A stretch of 64,000 bases of DNA from Bacteroidaceae bacterium. GTDB taxonomy: Bacteria; Bacteroidota; Bacteroidia; Bacteroidales; Bacteroidaceae. Positions 44,232 to 52,362 of this stretch are shown piece by piece; within the stretch, counting starts at the first letter, position 1, and each line of letters opens with the position of its first letter. Under the pieces are notes generated by a model that had not been told where the DNA came from, ran no database searches, and saw nothing but the letters and a program-made list of their open reading frames with translations. The stretch spans positions 1-64,000 of the forward strand of contig JAGCPY010000040.1 in assembly GCA_017965425.1 (NCBI GenBank), in the 5' to 3' direction. The translations under genes and the position numbers were made by a program.

Positions 44232-46466
44232 TCAGTTGTAGAAATTCCAACTGATGCCAAAATGAATGCTCAACGGATCAATCGGGTAGTGGGGTGCCCA
44301 GAACGCACGACCTGTTCCTGCGTTGAAATGTGTGACGTTGACGTAGCCACGCACACGTTTGATAGCTAAGTTCACGTAGCCATTGAGGATGGGGTAGTTA
44401 CCGATTTTTACGCGTTCTTGGGAAGCATCCTGAATGGCAAACTGATTGAGGAAAGGTGCATAGTCGGGTGCATGGAAACTGGTGAAGTAGCGCATGTCTG
44501 CACCCAATTCCACACGCAACACTTTGGCAATGCGAAAAACGATGTAGGGATTGGTGTAGAGGGTGACAACGGGCAGAGGAAGCGCGTCTTTATTGGAAGA
44601 ATGTTGCCATGTGACTTCGTTGTCCCAATGGAAGATGCCCAGAGCCAAGTCTTGTCGCAAGGTGGCGCTGAGGACTTGAATGCTTCCGCTTTGCTGTCGG
44701 ACTTCCACGTCGTGGCCGTAGGACGTGATGGCGGTTCCGCTTGTGTCGTAGTTGGGTGTAAGACGGGAGGCAAAGTGGGTGTAGTTGGAGATGTTCTCGA
44801 CACCGAATCTGAGACTCGTCTTGGTGCGGTCTATGCAGAGGCGTCCTTCGATGCGCGTGCGAGTCTCTTGATTGAGGCTATTGTCCCACCAGTGGCCTTG
44901 GCTATGGAAGTTTTCGAAATAGAAGGCAGGGGTAATGTTTTTGAATGAGGCATGGGCTTCAAGACGGACGGTGTCTTTCCCTAAACGGAAGTTGAGGTCG
45001 GCATTGCCGCTGATTTCCAAGTCGCCTGCCTTGTCACCGATGAGCCAGAACTCGGCTCCGGCCTTATAATGGAGCGTGCGTCCCATTTGTTTCGAGATTT
45101 CACCACCGACGGACAACAGGTGTTCGCGGTAGCGGTCAAAGAAATCTTCGGTGTCGGTCGTTTGCAGAGAGGGAAGCCAAATGCTCTGAAACTCGTGGGT
45201 AGCAAAGAGTGTAATTCCTGCCTTTGCCCATTTGTTGAATCCTTCTCGCAGTTGCAAACCCAAGGTGTTCTTGATGTTCAGCGCTTTCGTCTCGTCAATG
45301 AAATTAGAGTAGGAAGAGCGATAATAAGGGGCATGAGAGAAGTAGGTTGAAGGAATTTCGTCGTGACAGTAATTGTCATGGAGCATCCTCCGAATGTTTA
45401 AGGTGTGGACGAAGCTGGTGACGGGAATGAATTCTTGGGGTGTTACTTGTTCCGACTGCCATGCTTGTCGCAGGGAGTCGAGGGTGCTCATGAGCCGGAG
45501 GCTGTCTGCTTCAATGACAGCCCGAAGGCTATCGGATTTAATGCGCTGGATTAAATCCTTGTCCTGTGGCATGACTGGCTTGAGGCTGTCGGGTACTTCG
45601 ACGTCGCGATAGATGCCCACATTATAGCGATGGGTGAGGTAGTAGGTGTGATGGTCGTTGCGGTTCCAGACGGAGGAGAGCACCGTTGGAATATCGCGGC
45701 TGCCAAAGCTACGTGGAAAGCTTTGAGGATTCGTGATGTATCGGTCATCCTCGATGCCGCCGTTCTCGCTTATCTTCATGTGTTCCCAGGATGCGAACGC
45801 GTGCATCTCGTACTGTTCACCAAGATAGTAACCGAAGAGTGTGCCTCCGAACTGGGAATTGGCCTGATTGTTGTAATAGCCTCGACCGTAGAGATAATCG
45901 ATCTTGAAGCCAAGGGCGGTTAGCTTGTTGATATTGGTAGCAAAGTAGGCACGAAAGCGATCTTGCCCATTCTGACGAGTTCCGCAGGTGTGGTATTGCA
46001 GATTGGTCAGCGGGCTTTTTGTGTTGGTGAAGAGAATGTTGGAGGGGGTGGTATGGAAATAGTCGTATGGTTCGATGAACATGAGGTCGTCTGTGACAGG
46101 GCGGTCGAGGAAATTCAACGACAAACGGGGAGAACCCAGATTGCCCAGCATCATGTAACCTCCACATAAGCCTTCGGTGGCGTTGAAGTTTTGGAAGAGG
46201 TGGGGCAGGGTGTCATTGTAGGCTTCTGGCAGTATGGTACCAAGACGTTCGTCGATTCGCCATTGATGGAAATCTGTAGGTACGCTCTTCTCGACTTTCG
46301 AGGTGTCTCGGCCCCAAGTGCTATGCTGTTGCCCCATTCCGTTTTCGAATAAGTCTCCTCCATCCATGCCAAAGCCAGAGTTGTCGCCATTAAGAATATC
46401 TTGTGCCCGCAATGGAAGTTGCAGGCACAGGAAAAAGACGACGAGGAGGAACTTAATGCGGCTCAT
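44232..46466 (-). CDS. Putative porin (Bacteroidota outer-membrane barrel)
   Basis: This 744-aa protein has a signal peptide (MSRIKFLLVVFFLCLQLPLRAQ) and a long series of amphipathic beta strands rich in aromatic residues. It ends in FGISWNFYN with terminal aromatics. The segments LNFLDRPVTDDLMFIEPYDYF and TPSNILFTNTKSPLTNLQYHTCG match the Bacteroidota putative porin family. The ATG at 46466 is used; a TTG six bases upstream overlaps the stop of the oxidoreductase gamma gene. Four bases or less separate it from the operon upstream, so it is probably co-transcribed with the ferredoxin oxidoreductase, and may import or export an organic acid. That link is inferred. Confidence 0.85.
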   Translation of the reverse strand: MSRIKFLLVVFFLCLQLPLRAQDILNGDNSGFGMDGGDLFENGMGQQHSTWGRDTSKVEKSVPTDFHQWRIDERLGTILPEAYNDTLPHLFQNFNATEGLCGGYMMLGNLGSPRLSLNFLDRPVTDDLMFIEPYDYFHTTPSNILFTNTKSPLTNLQYHTCGTRQNGQDRFRAYFATNINKLTALGFKIDYLYGRGYYNNQANSQFGGTLFGYYLGEQYEMHAFASWEHMKISENGGIEDDRYITNPQSFPRSFGSRDIPTVLSSVWNRNDHHTYYLTHRYNVGIYRDVEVPDSLKPVMPQDKDLIQRIKSDSLRAVIEADSLRLMSTLDSLRQAWQSEQVTPQEFIPVTSFVHTLNIRRMLHDNYCHDEIPSTYFSHAPYYRSSYSNFIDETKALNIKNTLGLQLREGFNKWAKAGITLFATHEFQSIWLPSLQTTDTEDFFDRYREHLLSVGGEISKQMGRTLHYKAGAEFWLIGDKAGDLEISGNADLNFRLGKDTVRLEAHASFKNITPAFYFENFHSQGHWWDNSLNQETRTRIEGRLCIDRTKTSLRFGVENISNYTHFASRLTPNYDTSGTAITSYGHDVEVRQQSGSIQVLSATLRQDLALGIFHWDNEVTWQHSSNKDALPLPVVTLYTNPYIVFRIAKVLRVELGADMRYFTSFHAPDYAPFLNQFAIQDASQERVKIGNYPILNGYVNLAIKRVRGYVNVTHFNAGTGRAFWAPHYPIDPLSIHFGISWNFYN

Positions 46467-46468
46467 TC

Positions 46469-47011
46469 TCAAACCTTTTTGATGATTTCAAAGCCCTTTC
46501 GGAGGGCGGCTTCATTTGCGGGAATGAGATGGTGATGACGTTCTGGGAGGGTCTTACGAAGCGCTTTGAGTACGTTCTCAATCTCAAGAATGGGACGCAA
46601 TTTTAGTAACCCTCCAAGTACAATCATGTTGAACCCCTTGGAGTTTCCCATTTCAGCAGCAGCATCCATGGCGTTGATCTCATAGATTTCGATGTCTGTG
46701 CGGCGAGGTGGTATGCTGATTCCGTAGCTGTCATAGATGAGGGCGCCTCCCGCTTTCACTTTCGGCTCAAATTTTTCGAGCGAAGGTTGGTTGAGGACAA
46801 TGGCAGTGTCGAAGGTGCTGACGATGGGCGAAGAGATGCGTTCATCGCTGATGATGATGGTGACGTTGGCAGTGCCACCACGCTGTTCGGGGCCATAGGC
46901 CGGCATCCAAGAAACTTCCTTGCCTTCCATGAGAGCACTGTAGGCAAGAATCTTGCCCATGGAGAGGACGCCTTGTCCACCAAAACCGGATATGATGATT
47001 TCTTGAGTCAT
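46469..47011 (-). CDS. 2-oxoacid:ferredoxin oxidoreductase, gamma subunit
   Basis: This 180-aa subunit belongs to the pyruvate/2-oxoglutarate/2-oxoisovalerate ferredoxin oxidoreductase family. IIISGFGGQGVLSMGKILAYSALMEGKEVSWMPAYGPEQRGGTA is the hallmark of the gamma domain. It couples with the alpha, beta and ferredoxin-like subunits encoded upstream to convert a 2-oxoacid and CoA to acyl-CoA and reduced ferredoxin. The substrate (2-oxoglutarate or branched-chain 2-oxoacid) cannot be settled from sequence by eye. Confidence 0.93.
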   Translation of the reverse strand: MTQEIIISGFGGQGVLSMGKILAYSALMEGKEVSWMPAYGPEQRGGTANVTIIISDERISSPIVSTFDTAIVLNQPSLEKFEPKVKAGGALIYDSYGISIPPRRTDIEIYEINAMDAAAEMGNSKGFNMIVLGGLLKLRPILEIENVLKALRKTLPERHHHLIPANEAALRKGFEIIKKV

Positions 47012-47077
47012 AACGTGATTTAATATTGATGATTATATTTAAGGATAGAGCCTGAGACAGAATGAATCAATAAATCC

Positions 47078-47833
47078 TTAAATAGATTTGAGGTCGCCGA
47101 CGTGGTAATAGTCGAACATGTGTTCCTGCATCCATTCGTTAGCTTCAACTGGAGAAAGTTTCCATCCGGAAGAACATGTTGATACGATTTCTACAAGGCT
47201 GGAGCCGCGGCGGTTGATGCTGTTTTCGAAAGCCTGACGAATGGCACGCTTAGCTTTGCGAATGGCAGCCACGCTGTGAACGCTCTGACGGGTTACATAG
47301 CAAGTGCCTTCGAGAGTAGCAGCTATTTCTGTAATCTTCAACGGATAACCATGAAGGTCTGCTTGTCTGCCGTATGGGCAGGTCGAAGTCTTCATGCCCA
47401 TGAGAGTCGTGGGTGCCATTTGTCCACCTGTCATGCCGTAGATGGCATTGTTGATGAAGATGATGGCGATGTTCTCTCCACGGTTGAGGGCGTGGATGGT
47501 CTCTGCCGTGCCGATGCAAGCAAGGTCACCATCGCCCTGATAGGTGAAGACGAGGTGCTCTGGCCACAGGCGTTTGATGGCAGAAGCAATGGCGGGTGCG
47601 CGTCCGTGGGCGGCTTCCTGCCAGTCGATGTCAATATATTTGTAGGCGAAGACGGCACAGCCTACAGGCGAGATGCCTATGGCCTTGTCCGTGACACCCA
47701 TTTCCTCGATGACCTCGGCAATAAGCTTATGCACAACGCCGTGGGAACAACCAGGACAATAGTGCATGTGTTCGTCGTTCAGAAGTTTAGGCTTTTGATA
47801 GACAATATTTTCTGGTGAAATGATGTTTTCCAT
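47078..47833 (-). CDS. 2-oxoacid:ferredoxin oxidoreductase, beta subunit (TPP-binding)
   Basis: This 251-aa subunit binds thiamine diphosphate: GDGDLACIGTAETIHALNRGENIAIIFINN is the GDG...NN motif. HYCPGCSHGVVHKLIAEV at the start has the conserved CxxC region of the beta chain. Being short and without its own iron-sulfur cluster is typical of KorB/VorA-type enzymes. It lies 66 bases before the gamma gene and 17 bases after a small membrane-protein gene. Confidence 0.93.
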   Translation of the reverse strand: MENIISPENIVYQKPKLLNDEHMHYCPGCSHGVVHKLIAEVIEEMGVTDKAIGISPVGCAVFAYKYIDIDWQEAAHGRAPAIASAIKRLWPEHLVFTYQGDGDLACIGTAETIHALNRGENIAIIFINNAIYGMTGGQMAPTTLMGMKTSTCPYGRQADLHGYPLKITEIAATLEGTCYVTRQSVHSVAAIRKAKRAIRQAFENSINRRGSSLVEIVSTCSSGWKLSPVEANEWMQEHMFDYYHVGDLKSI

Positions 47834-47850
47834 TTTCTGTGTGTTTGGAT

Positions 47851-48024
47851 TCAGAACATGAAGCGGATGAAGAATTCTGCAACTTTGAGAACCATGCCGA
47901 TGCCAATGACAATAAGTCCCCAGATGTGATGAGCCGGGAAGGCAAAATAGAGTACCAAGCCAATGATGGCAAGGAGCAGGAAAAGGGTGTTCAGCGTATT
48001 GCGGAGTTCGTCACGGTTCTGCAT
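47851..48024 (-). CDS. 57-aa two-helix membrane protein in the oxidoreductase operon
   Basis: MQNRDELRNTLNTLFLLLAI opens a 57-aa protein that ends FFIRFMF. Two hydrophobic segments (about 13-29 and 34-46) are separated by PAHH. The gene fits neatly between the alpha (start codon region 12 bases after its stop) and beta subunit genes on the same strand. I do not recognise a named family, though small membrane proteins at this place are familiar in Bacteroidales. It may tether the oxidoreductase to the membrane, for instance near NQR; that is speculation. Confidence 0.75.
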   Translation of the reverse strand: MQNRDELRNTLNTLFLLLAIIGLVLYFAFPAHHIWGLIVIGIGMVLKVAEFFIRFMF

Positions 48025-48036
48025 TGTTGAATCATG

Positions 48037-49122
48037 TTAGATGTGGAAATCGCTTTTGAGGGTGGCGATTACTTCGTCAGGTGTGGGAACGATGCCGCCC
48101 ATCTTACCATATTGTGTGACAGGAGTGCGTCCTTCAACGGCAAGGCGGACATCTTGAACCATCTGGCCGGCATTGATTTCAAAGGTAAGGATGCCTTTTA
48201 CTTGACCTGCCAGTTCACGGATGCGGTCATAAGGGAACGGCCATAAAGTAATGGGGCGTAGCAAGCCAACACGAATCCCCTCTTGGCGAAGGTCAAGAAT
48301 GGCTTTTTGGGCGATGCGGGCTGCAGAACCGAAAGCTACGATAAGGAAGTCTGCATCTTCGGTTTGCATTTCTTCAACACGCACTTCGTTGGCACAGATG
48401 GTCTTGTATTTTTCTTGCAGATGAAGATTGTGCTTCTCCATTGCTTCTGGTTGCAATTCCAGGGAAGTTATGACGTTGATGGGTCGTCCGTTGCGTCGCC
48501 CCGTCGTGGCCCAAGGGCAGTCGCGGAGAATTTCTTCTTCTGAACGACGAGGCTTAAAGGGTGGCAATTTCACTTTTTCCATGACTTGACCAATGACACC
48601 ATCGGAAAGAATCATGGCAGGAATTCTGTACTTGAATGCCAGCTCAAAACTGAGGTCAACGAAGTCTGCCATTTCCTGTACAGAGGCAGGAGCCAGTACA
48701 ATAATCTGGTAATCACCATTTCCACCGCCACGAGTGGCTTGGAAATAGTCACCTTGAGAAGGCTGAATGGTACCGAGACCAGGACCTCCACGCTGAACGT
48801 TGACGATGAGACCCGGAATTTCGGCACCTGCCATGTAAGCGATGCCCTCTTGCATGAGTGCTACGCCAGGGCTGGAGCTGGAGGTCATAACGCGTTTGCC
48901 GGCACCGCCGCCGCCATAGAGCATGTTGATGCTGGCCACTTCGCTTTCTGCCTGAAGCACTACCATGCCCGTCGTTTCCCAAGGCTTTTGGGCAGCAAGG
49001 GTCTCAAGGATTTCACTTTGAGGGGTGATGGGGTAGCCGAAGTAACCATCGCATCCGCAACGGATGGCAGCATGGGCGATGGCTTCGTTGCCCTTCATCA
49101 AGAGTATGTCTTGTTTTTCCAT
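48037..49122 (-). CDS. vorB: 2-oxoacid:ferredoxin oxidoreductase, alpha subunit (VorB-like)
   Basis: This 361-aa alpha subunit carries the pyrimidine-binding and core domains. GNEAIAHAAIRCGCDGYFGYPITPQSEI, QAESEVASINMLYGGGGAGKRVMTSSSSPG and GLGTIQPSQGDYFQATRGGGNGDY are the family signatures. Bacteroidales copies are usually named 3-methyl-2-oxobutanoate dehydrogenase subunit VorB, but KorA (2-oxoglutarate) is equally possible. It is preceded by its ferredoxin subunit and followed by the 57-aa membrane protein, beta and gamma genes. Confidence 0.9.
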   Translation of the reverse strand: MEKQDILLMKGNEAIAHAAIRCGCDGYFGYPITPQSEILETLAAQKPWETTGMVVLQAESEVASINMLYGGGGAGKRVMTSSSSPGVALMQEGIAYMAGAEIPGLIVNVQRGGPGLGTIQPSQGDYFQATRGGGNGDYQIIVLAPASVQEMADFVDLSFELAFKYRIPAMILSDGVIGQVMEKVKLPPFKPRRSEEEILRDCPWATTGRRNGRPINVITSLELQPEAMEKHNLHLQEKYKTICANEVRVEEMQTEDADFLIVAFGSAARIAQKAILDLRQEGIRVGLLRPITLWPFPYDRIRELAGQVKGILTFEINAGQMVQDVRLAVEGRTPVTQYGKMGGIVPTPDEVIATLKSDFHI

Positions 49123-49128
49123 AACGAT

Positions 49129-49362
49129 TCAACTTTCGACTTTCGTCCGATAAACGGTGATGCAACCATCAGGGCAGACAATAGCGCATGAGGTGCAGCC
49201 TGTACAGGCTTCTGGGTTCACCTGTTCAACATAACGATAACCGCGAAGATTAACCTTTTTGTCTGCCAGTTGGATAAGATTGAGCGGACAAGCCACCACA
49301 CATAGGCTGCAACCTTTACAGCGCTCGGTGTTGACGGTAATCGCTCCTTTCATTTTTGCCAT
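49129..49362 (-). CDS. 2x[4Fe-4S] ferredoxin subunit of the oxidoreductase
   Basis: This 77-aa protein has two complete cluster motifs, CKGCSLCVVACP (from residue 15) and CTGCTSCAIVCP (from about residue 53). It is the delta-type electron acceptor of the 2-oxoacid oxidoreductase. Its stop is 6 bases before the alpha subunit start, so the two are tightly coupled. Confidence 0.93.
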   Translation of the reverse strand: MAKMKGAITVNTERCKGCSLCVVACPLNLIQLADKKVNLRGYRYVEQVNPEACTGCTSCAIVCPDGCITVYRTKVES

Positions 49363-49406
49363 AATAAAGAAATAGGATTGCTGTTCTCTTATTTTTCAAA
49401 TTCTGT

Positions 49407-49607
49407 TCAAGGGTTGTAATAGTCCTTGTACCGGAATTCCATAATCTCATGTAACATCTCACGTGCCGCAACGGCAGGTGATTGAGGGTCGAGAGCTGCA
49501 GCCTGTTCATACAGGTTTTGTGCCTCAGCCCATTGCTGCTTCTTGCGGCAGGCATTACCTTCTTCGTAGAGGCGTTGTGCTTCTTCTTTTTGCCTTGACA
49601 TGGACAT
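49407..49607 (-). CDS. 66-aa TPR-like protein at the head of the oxidoreductase operon
   Basis: MSMSRQKEEAQRLYEEGN, then WAEAQNLYEQAAALDPQSPA, is one tetratricopeptide-type helix pair, followed by EMLHEIMEFRYKDYYNP. It may be a small scaffold or assembly factor for the oxidoreductase. I start at 49607 because the upstream codons fall on the promoter box; a second ATG six bases later is equally good. It leads the operon, 44 bases before the ferredoxin gene. Confidence 0.75.
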   Translation of the reverse strand: MSMSRQKEEAQRLYEEGNACRKKQQWAEAQNLYEQAAALDPQSPAVAAREMLHEIMEFRYKDYYNP

Positions 49608-49625
49608 GTTACCTAAAAACGTGTG

Positions 49626-49633
49626 CAAAGATA
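49626..49633 (-). promoter_or_regulatory. -7 promoter box of the oxidoreductase operon
   Basis: On the minus strand the sequence is TATCTTTG, about 18 bases before the first start codon. Its upstream end overlaps a long inverted repeat. Confidence 0.5.
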
Positions 49634-49682
49634 CAGCAAATTTACCAAATTCGTTTCATCGAATGAGGTAAATTTGCTGTAT
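49631..49682. repeat. Perfect 16-bp inverted repeat upstream of the oxidoreductase operon
   Basis: ATACAGCAAATTTACC (49631-49646) and its exact complement (49667-49682) enclose a 20-base loop that itself can pair (ATTCG with CGAAT). It lies between the DUF4468 gene stop and the operon promoter. It could be an AT-rich terminator or an operator. Confidence 0.6.
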
Positions 49683-49715
49683 TCGTCTATTTTTATCTAA
49701 AGTTAAGAAATAGAG

Positions 49716-50330
49716 TTACTCTAAGACCGTTGCTTTCTTTTGTTGTCTGTCCGTTTGTTCTTCAAAGTTCTCACGTGCCCCCGCGAAGATTTCCTCCACG
49801 CGATCTACGGTTTTGCGACGGAACTTTCCCGAACGTGGATAGAGCTTTGTACCTGCTTTGTTCAAGGCATTCTTGTCTGAAATCCATTCCTCGGCTTTAT
49901 AGGATTCTCCACCATTGCCTTCGTTGTCAAACATATACTGGTAGGAAATCTGAGTGATGGTCATTTTCACCTTGCTGTCTGCCGTGGACTCGGCACTGAT
50001 CAAGTAACGGAAGTAGCAGTGATCCCAGTTGAGGAACTTTTTCTTGAAGGTCATGATTTCTTCAACTTTGGCCACGGTGATGTAGTCCTCGTCAGAGATA
50101 AGCCTTGTGCGAAGATCCTGGCGTCCGTTAGTGACCAGTTGTTTGATGTAATCTTGCATGATGGCGTAGATTTGTGACTGAGTTTTTCCTGGAACGCTGA
50201 ATGTTTGTGAGAAGGTCACGATGCCGTTCTGTTCAGGTACGGCACCTCTGAGATACTTGCTGTCATCTCTGTTCCCCGCGCTGGTAAGGAGTGGAAGAGT
50301 GAGAAGGATGGTGAAAAAAAGTTTCTTCAT
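49716..50330 (-). CDS. Secreted DUF4468 protein
   Basis: This 204-aa protein has a signal peptide (MKKLFFTILLTLPLLTSAG). GIVTFSQTFSVPGKTQSQIYAIMQDYI and AKVEEIMTFKKKFLNWDHCYFRYLISAE fit the DUF4468 family, which has a TBP-like fold and unknown function in Bacteroidota envelopes. It follows the ABC permease gene by 21 bases, so it may be the last gene of the exporter operon. Confidence 0.78.
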   Translation of the reverse strand: MKKLFFTILLTLPLLTSAGNRDDSKYLRGAVPEQNGIVTFSQTFSVPGKTQSQIYAIMQDYIKQLVTNGRQDLRTRLISDEDYITVAKVEEIMTFKKKFLNWDHCYFRYLISAESTADSKVKMTITQISYQYMFDNEGNGGESYKAEEWISDKNALNKAGTKLYPRSGKFRRKTVDRVEEIFAGARENFEEQTDRQQKKATVLE

Positions 50331-50351
50331 TGCATATAAAGGATTAGTTGA

Positions 50352-51572
50352 TTATTCATAACGAATGGCTTCAATGGGATCCAGACGAGCGGCTTTCTGG
50401 GCAGGGAAGTAGCCAAAACCGACACCGATTGCGACACAGACAGCAAAACTGACGATGACGCTCCAGGCAGGGATTGCTGCCGGATAGCCGATAATGGTGT
50501 TACAGCCCCATGTTAGGAGGCCGCCAAAGAGTACTCCGAGGATTCCGCCAGTGAGGCTGATGAGGATGGCCTCGATGAGGAACTGGTTGCTGATGTCCAG
50601 CCCTCGCGCACCCACGCTCATGCGCAAACCAATTTCTTTCGTTCGCTCGGTGACGCTGACGAGCATGATGTTCATGATACCGATGCCTGCCACGAGGAGA
50701 GAGAAGGCTGCGGCCACCACGAGAATGATGGTGATGGTATCCATGGTGGAGGACATGGTCTCCATCCATTCCTGCTGAGAGCGGATGGTGAAGTTGTCCT
50801 CTTCTGTATCTTTGAGCTTGTGAGTGCGGCGGAGAATCTGTGTAAGATCCTCTATTGCCTGTTCAGAGAGTTCCTCTGTGACGGCAGAGCATAGTATGCT
50901 GTTAAAGTGAGTCTGAGCGGCCAGACGTTTCATGACGGTCGTGTAGGGCGAGACGATGACGTTGTCTTGATCCATGCCCCAGTTGTTGTAGCCTTTGCCC
51001 TTGAAGACACCGATGATGCGGAGGGGGATGTTCTTGAATCGTAATGTCTTACCAATGGGATCCTGGCCGTTGGGGAAGAGTTCTTTGACGATGGTCTGAC
51101 CAATGACACAGACTTTGGCGCTCTTTTTCACATCTTCCTCGGTGAAAAAGGTGCCTTCTTCTACTTGCCAAAGGCGGATGCCAAGGTAGTCTGGTGATTC
51201 GCCATAGCAGGTGCTGGTGGTATTGTTAGAGCCAAAGACAGCTTGTCCGCTGGTCGTGACCTCGGGTGAGACTTTGTTGACGAACTTGGCCTCGGAGAGG
51301 ATGGTTTCGTAATCCACTTGCTTAAGTGTCTGCATAGCGGATGGGTCTAAACGGACGCCGCCTCGCATGTCAGCTCCAGGGCGAATGGTGAGCATGTTAG
51401 TGCCGTTCTTTTGGATTTCTTCGCGAATGCTCTGCTTGGAACCTTGGCCAATGGCCATCATGACGATGACGGCTCCCACGCCGATGATGATGCCAAGCAT
51501 GGATAGGAAAGAGCGGGCTTTGTTACTGAGGATGGCCTTAATGGCTATCTTGAAGAGGTTTATATAGGACAT
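50352..51572 (-). CDS. MacB-type ABC transporter permease
   Basis: This 406-aa permease has the MacB topology. One N-terminal helix (NKARSFLSMLGIIIGVGAVIVMMAIG) is followed by a large periplasmic domain and three C-terminal helices (ending GFGYFPAQKAARLDPIEAIRYE). Unlike E. coli MacB the ATPase is a separate gene. It forms a tripartite exporter with the downstream-numbered ATPase, MacA-like adaptor and TolC-like channel in the same operon. The cargo could be a macrolide-like toxin, peptide or lipid; this is not readable. Confidence 0.9.
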   Translation of the reverse strand: MSYINLFKIAIKAILSNKARSFLSMLGIIIGVGAVIVMMAIGQGSKQSIREEIQKNGTNMLTIRPGADMRGGVRLDPSAMQTLKQVDYETILSEAKFVNKVSPEVTTSGQAVFGSNNTTSTCYGESPDYLGIRLWQVEEGTFFTEEDVKKSAKVCVIGQTIVKELFPNGQDPIGKTLRFKNIPLRIIGVFKGKGYNNWGMDQDNVIVSPYTTVMKRLAAQTHFNSILCSAVTEELSEQAIEDLTQILRRTHKLKDTEEDNFTIRSQQEWMETMSSTMDTITIILVVAAAFSLLVAGIGIMNIMLVSVTERTKEIGLRMSVGARGLDISNQFLIEAILISLTGGILGVLFGGLLTWGCNTIIGYPAAIPAWSVIVSFAVCVAIGVGFGYFPAQKAARLDPIEAIRYE

Positions 51573-51612
51573 AGGGTTGGGAGTTTACCCGACATAAAGC
51601 GTCGGGCACTTT

Positions 51613-52362
51613 TTAGTCATCTTGCGGAGCAGGGAGAGCTGCGAGGGCATCGGCAGCAGAGAGAATGTTGGGGTTAAGGGTGTCTTCGCGGATCTTGCCA
51701 TCACGGAGAACGATGTTGCGGCTGGAGTATTGGGCAATCTCGGGGTTGTGGGTAACAAAGATGATGGTGCGTCCTTCTGCATGAAGTTTTTGGAAGAGGA
51801 CCAAAACTTCGTAGGAAGTGCGTGTGTCCAGGTTACCTGTGGCCTCGTCTGCCAGGATGACGGCGGGGTTGTTGACAAGAGCACGGGCAATGGCTACGCG
51901 CTGCATCTGACCGCCGGACATCTGGTTGCTCTTGTGTTCCAGACGGTCTCCGAGTCCTACGGCCTGCAGAGCCTTGACAGCTGCTTCACGGCGTTGGCGA
52001 GCGTTGTATTCACTGTTATACATGAGGGGCAGTTCCACGTTTTCCACGGCTGTGGTCTTTGCCAAGAGATTGTAGTTCTGGAAAACGAAGCCTATCTTGC
52101 GGTTACGCAGTCGGGCTCGTTGGCTGCGACGCATGGAGCGAACGGGTATGCCGTCCAGCAGGTATTCTCCGCTGGTGGGAGTATCTAGGCAACCTAACTG
52201 ATTCAGCAAGGTGGATTTTCCAGAACCAGAGGTACCCATGATGGTGACGAACTCGCCCTCATAGATTTTGAATGAGATACCGCGCAGGGCATGGACGGTC
52301 TCTGAGCCCACCTGAAAGTTACGGCGTACGTCACGGAGTTCGATGACAACTTTCTTTTCCAT
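51613..52362 (-). CDS. MacB/LolD-type ABC transporter ATP-binding protein
   Basis: This 249-aa ATPase has Walker A GTSGSGKSTLLNQLG, the signature MSGGQMQRVAIARAL and Walker B VILADEATGNLD, followed by the His switch VTHNPEIAQYSSR. It powers the permease encoded 40 bases downstream. Its start overlaps the adaptor stop by one base (TAATG), so translation is coupled. Confidence 0.94.
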   Translation of the reverse strand: MEKKVVIELRDVRRNFQVGSETVHALRGISFKIYEGEFVTIMGTSGSGKSTLLNQLGCLDTPTSGEYLLDGIPVRSMRRSQRARLRNRKIGFVFQNYNLLAKTTAVENVELPLMYNSEYNARQRREAAVKALQAVGLGDRLEHKSNQMSGGQMQRVAIARALVNNPAVILADEATGNLDTRTSYEVLVLFQKLHAEGRTIIFVTHNPEIAQYSSRNIVLRDGKIREDTLNPNILSAADALAALPAPQDD

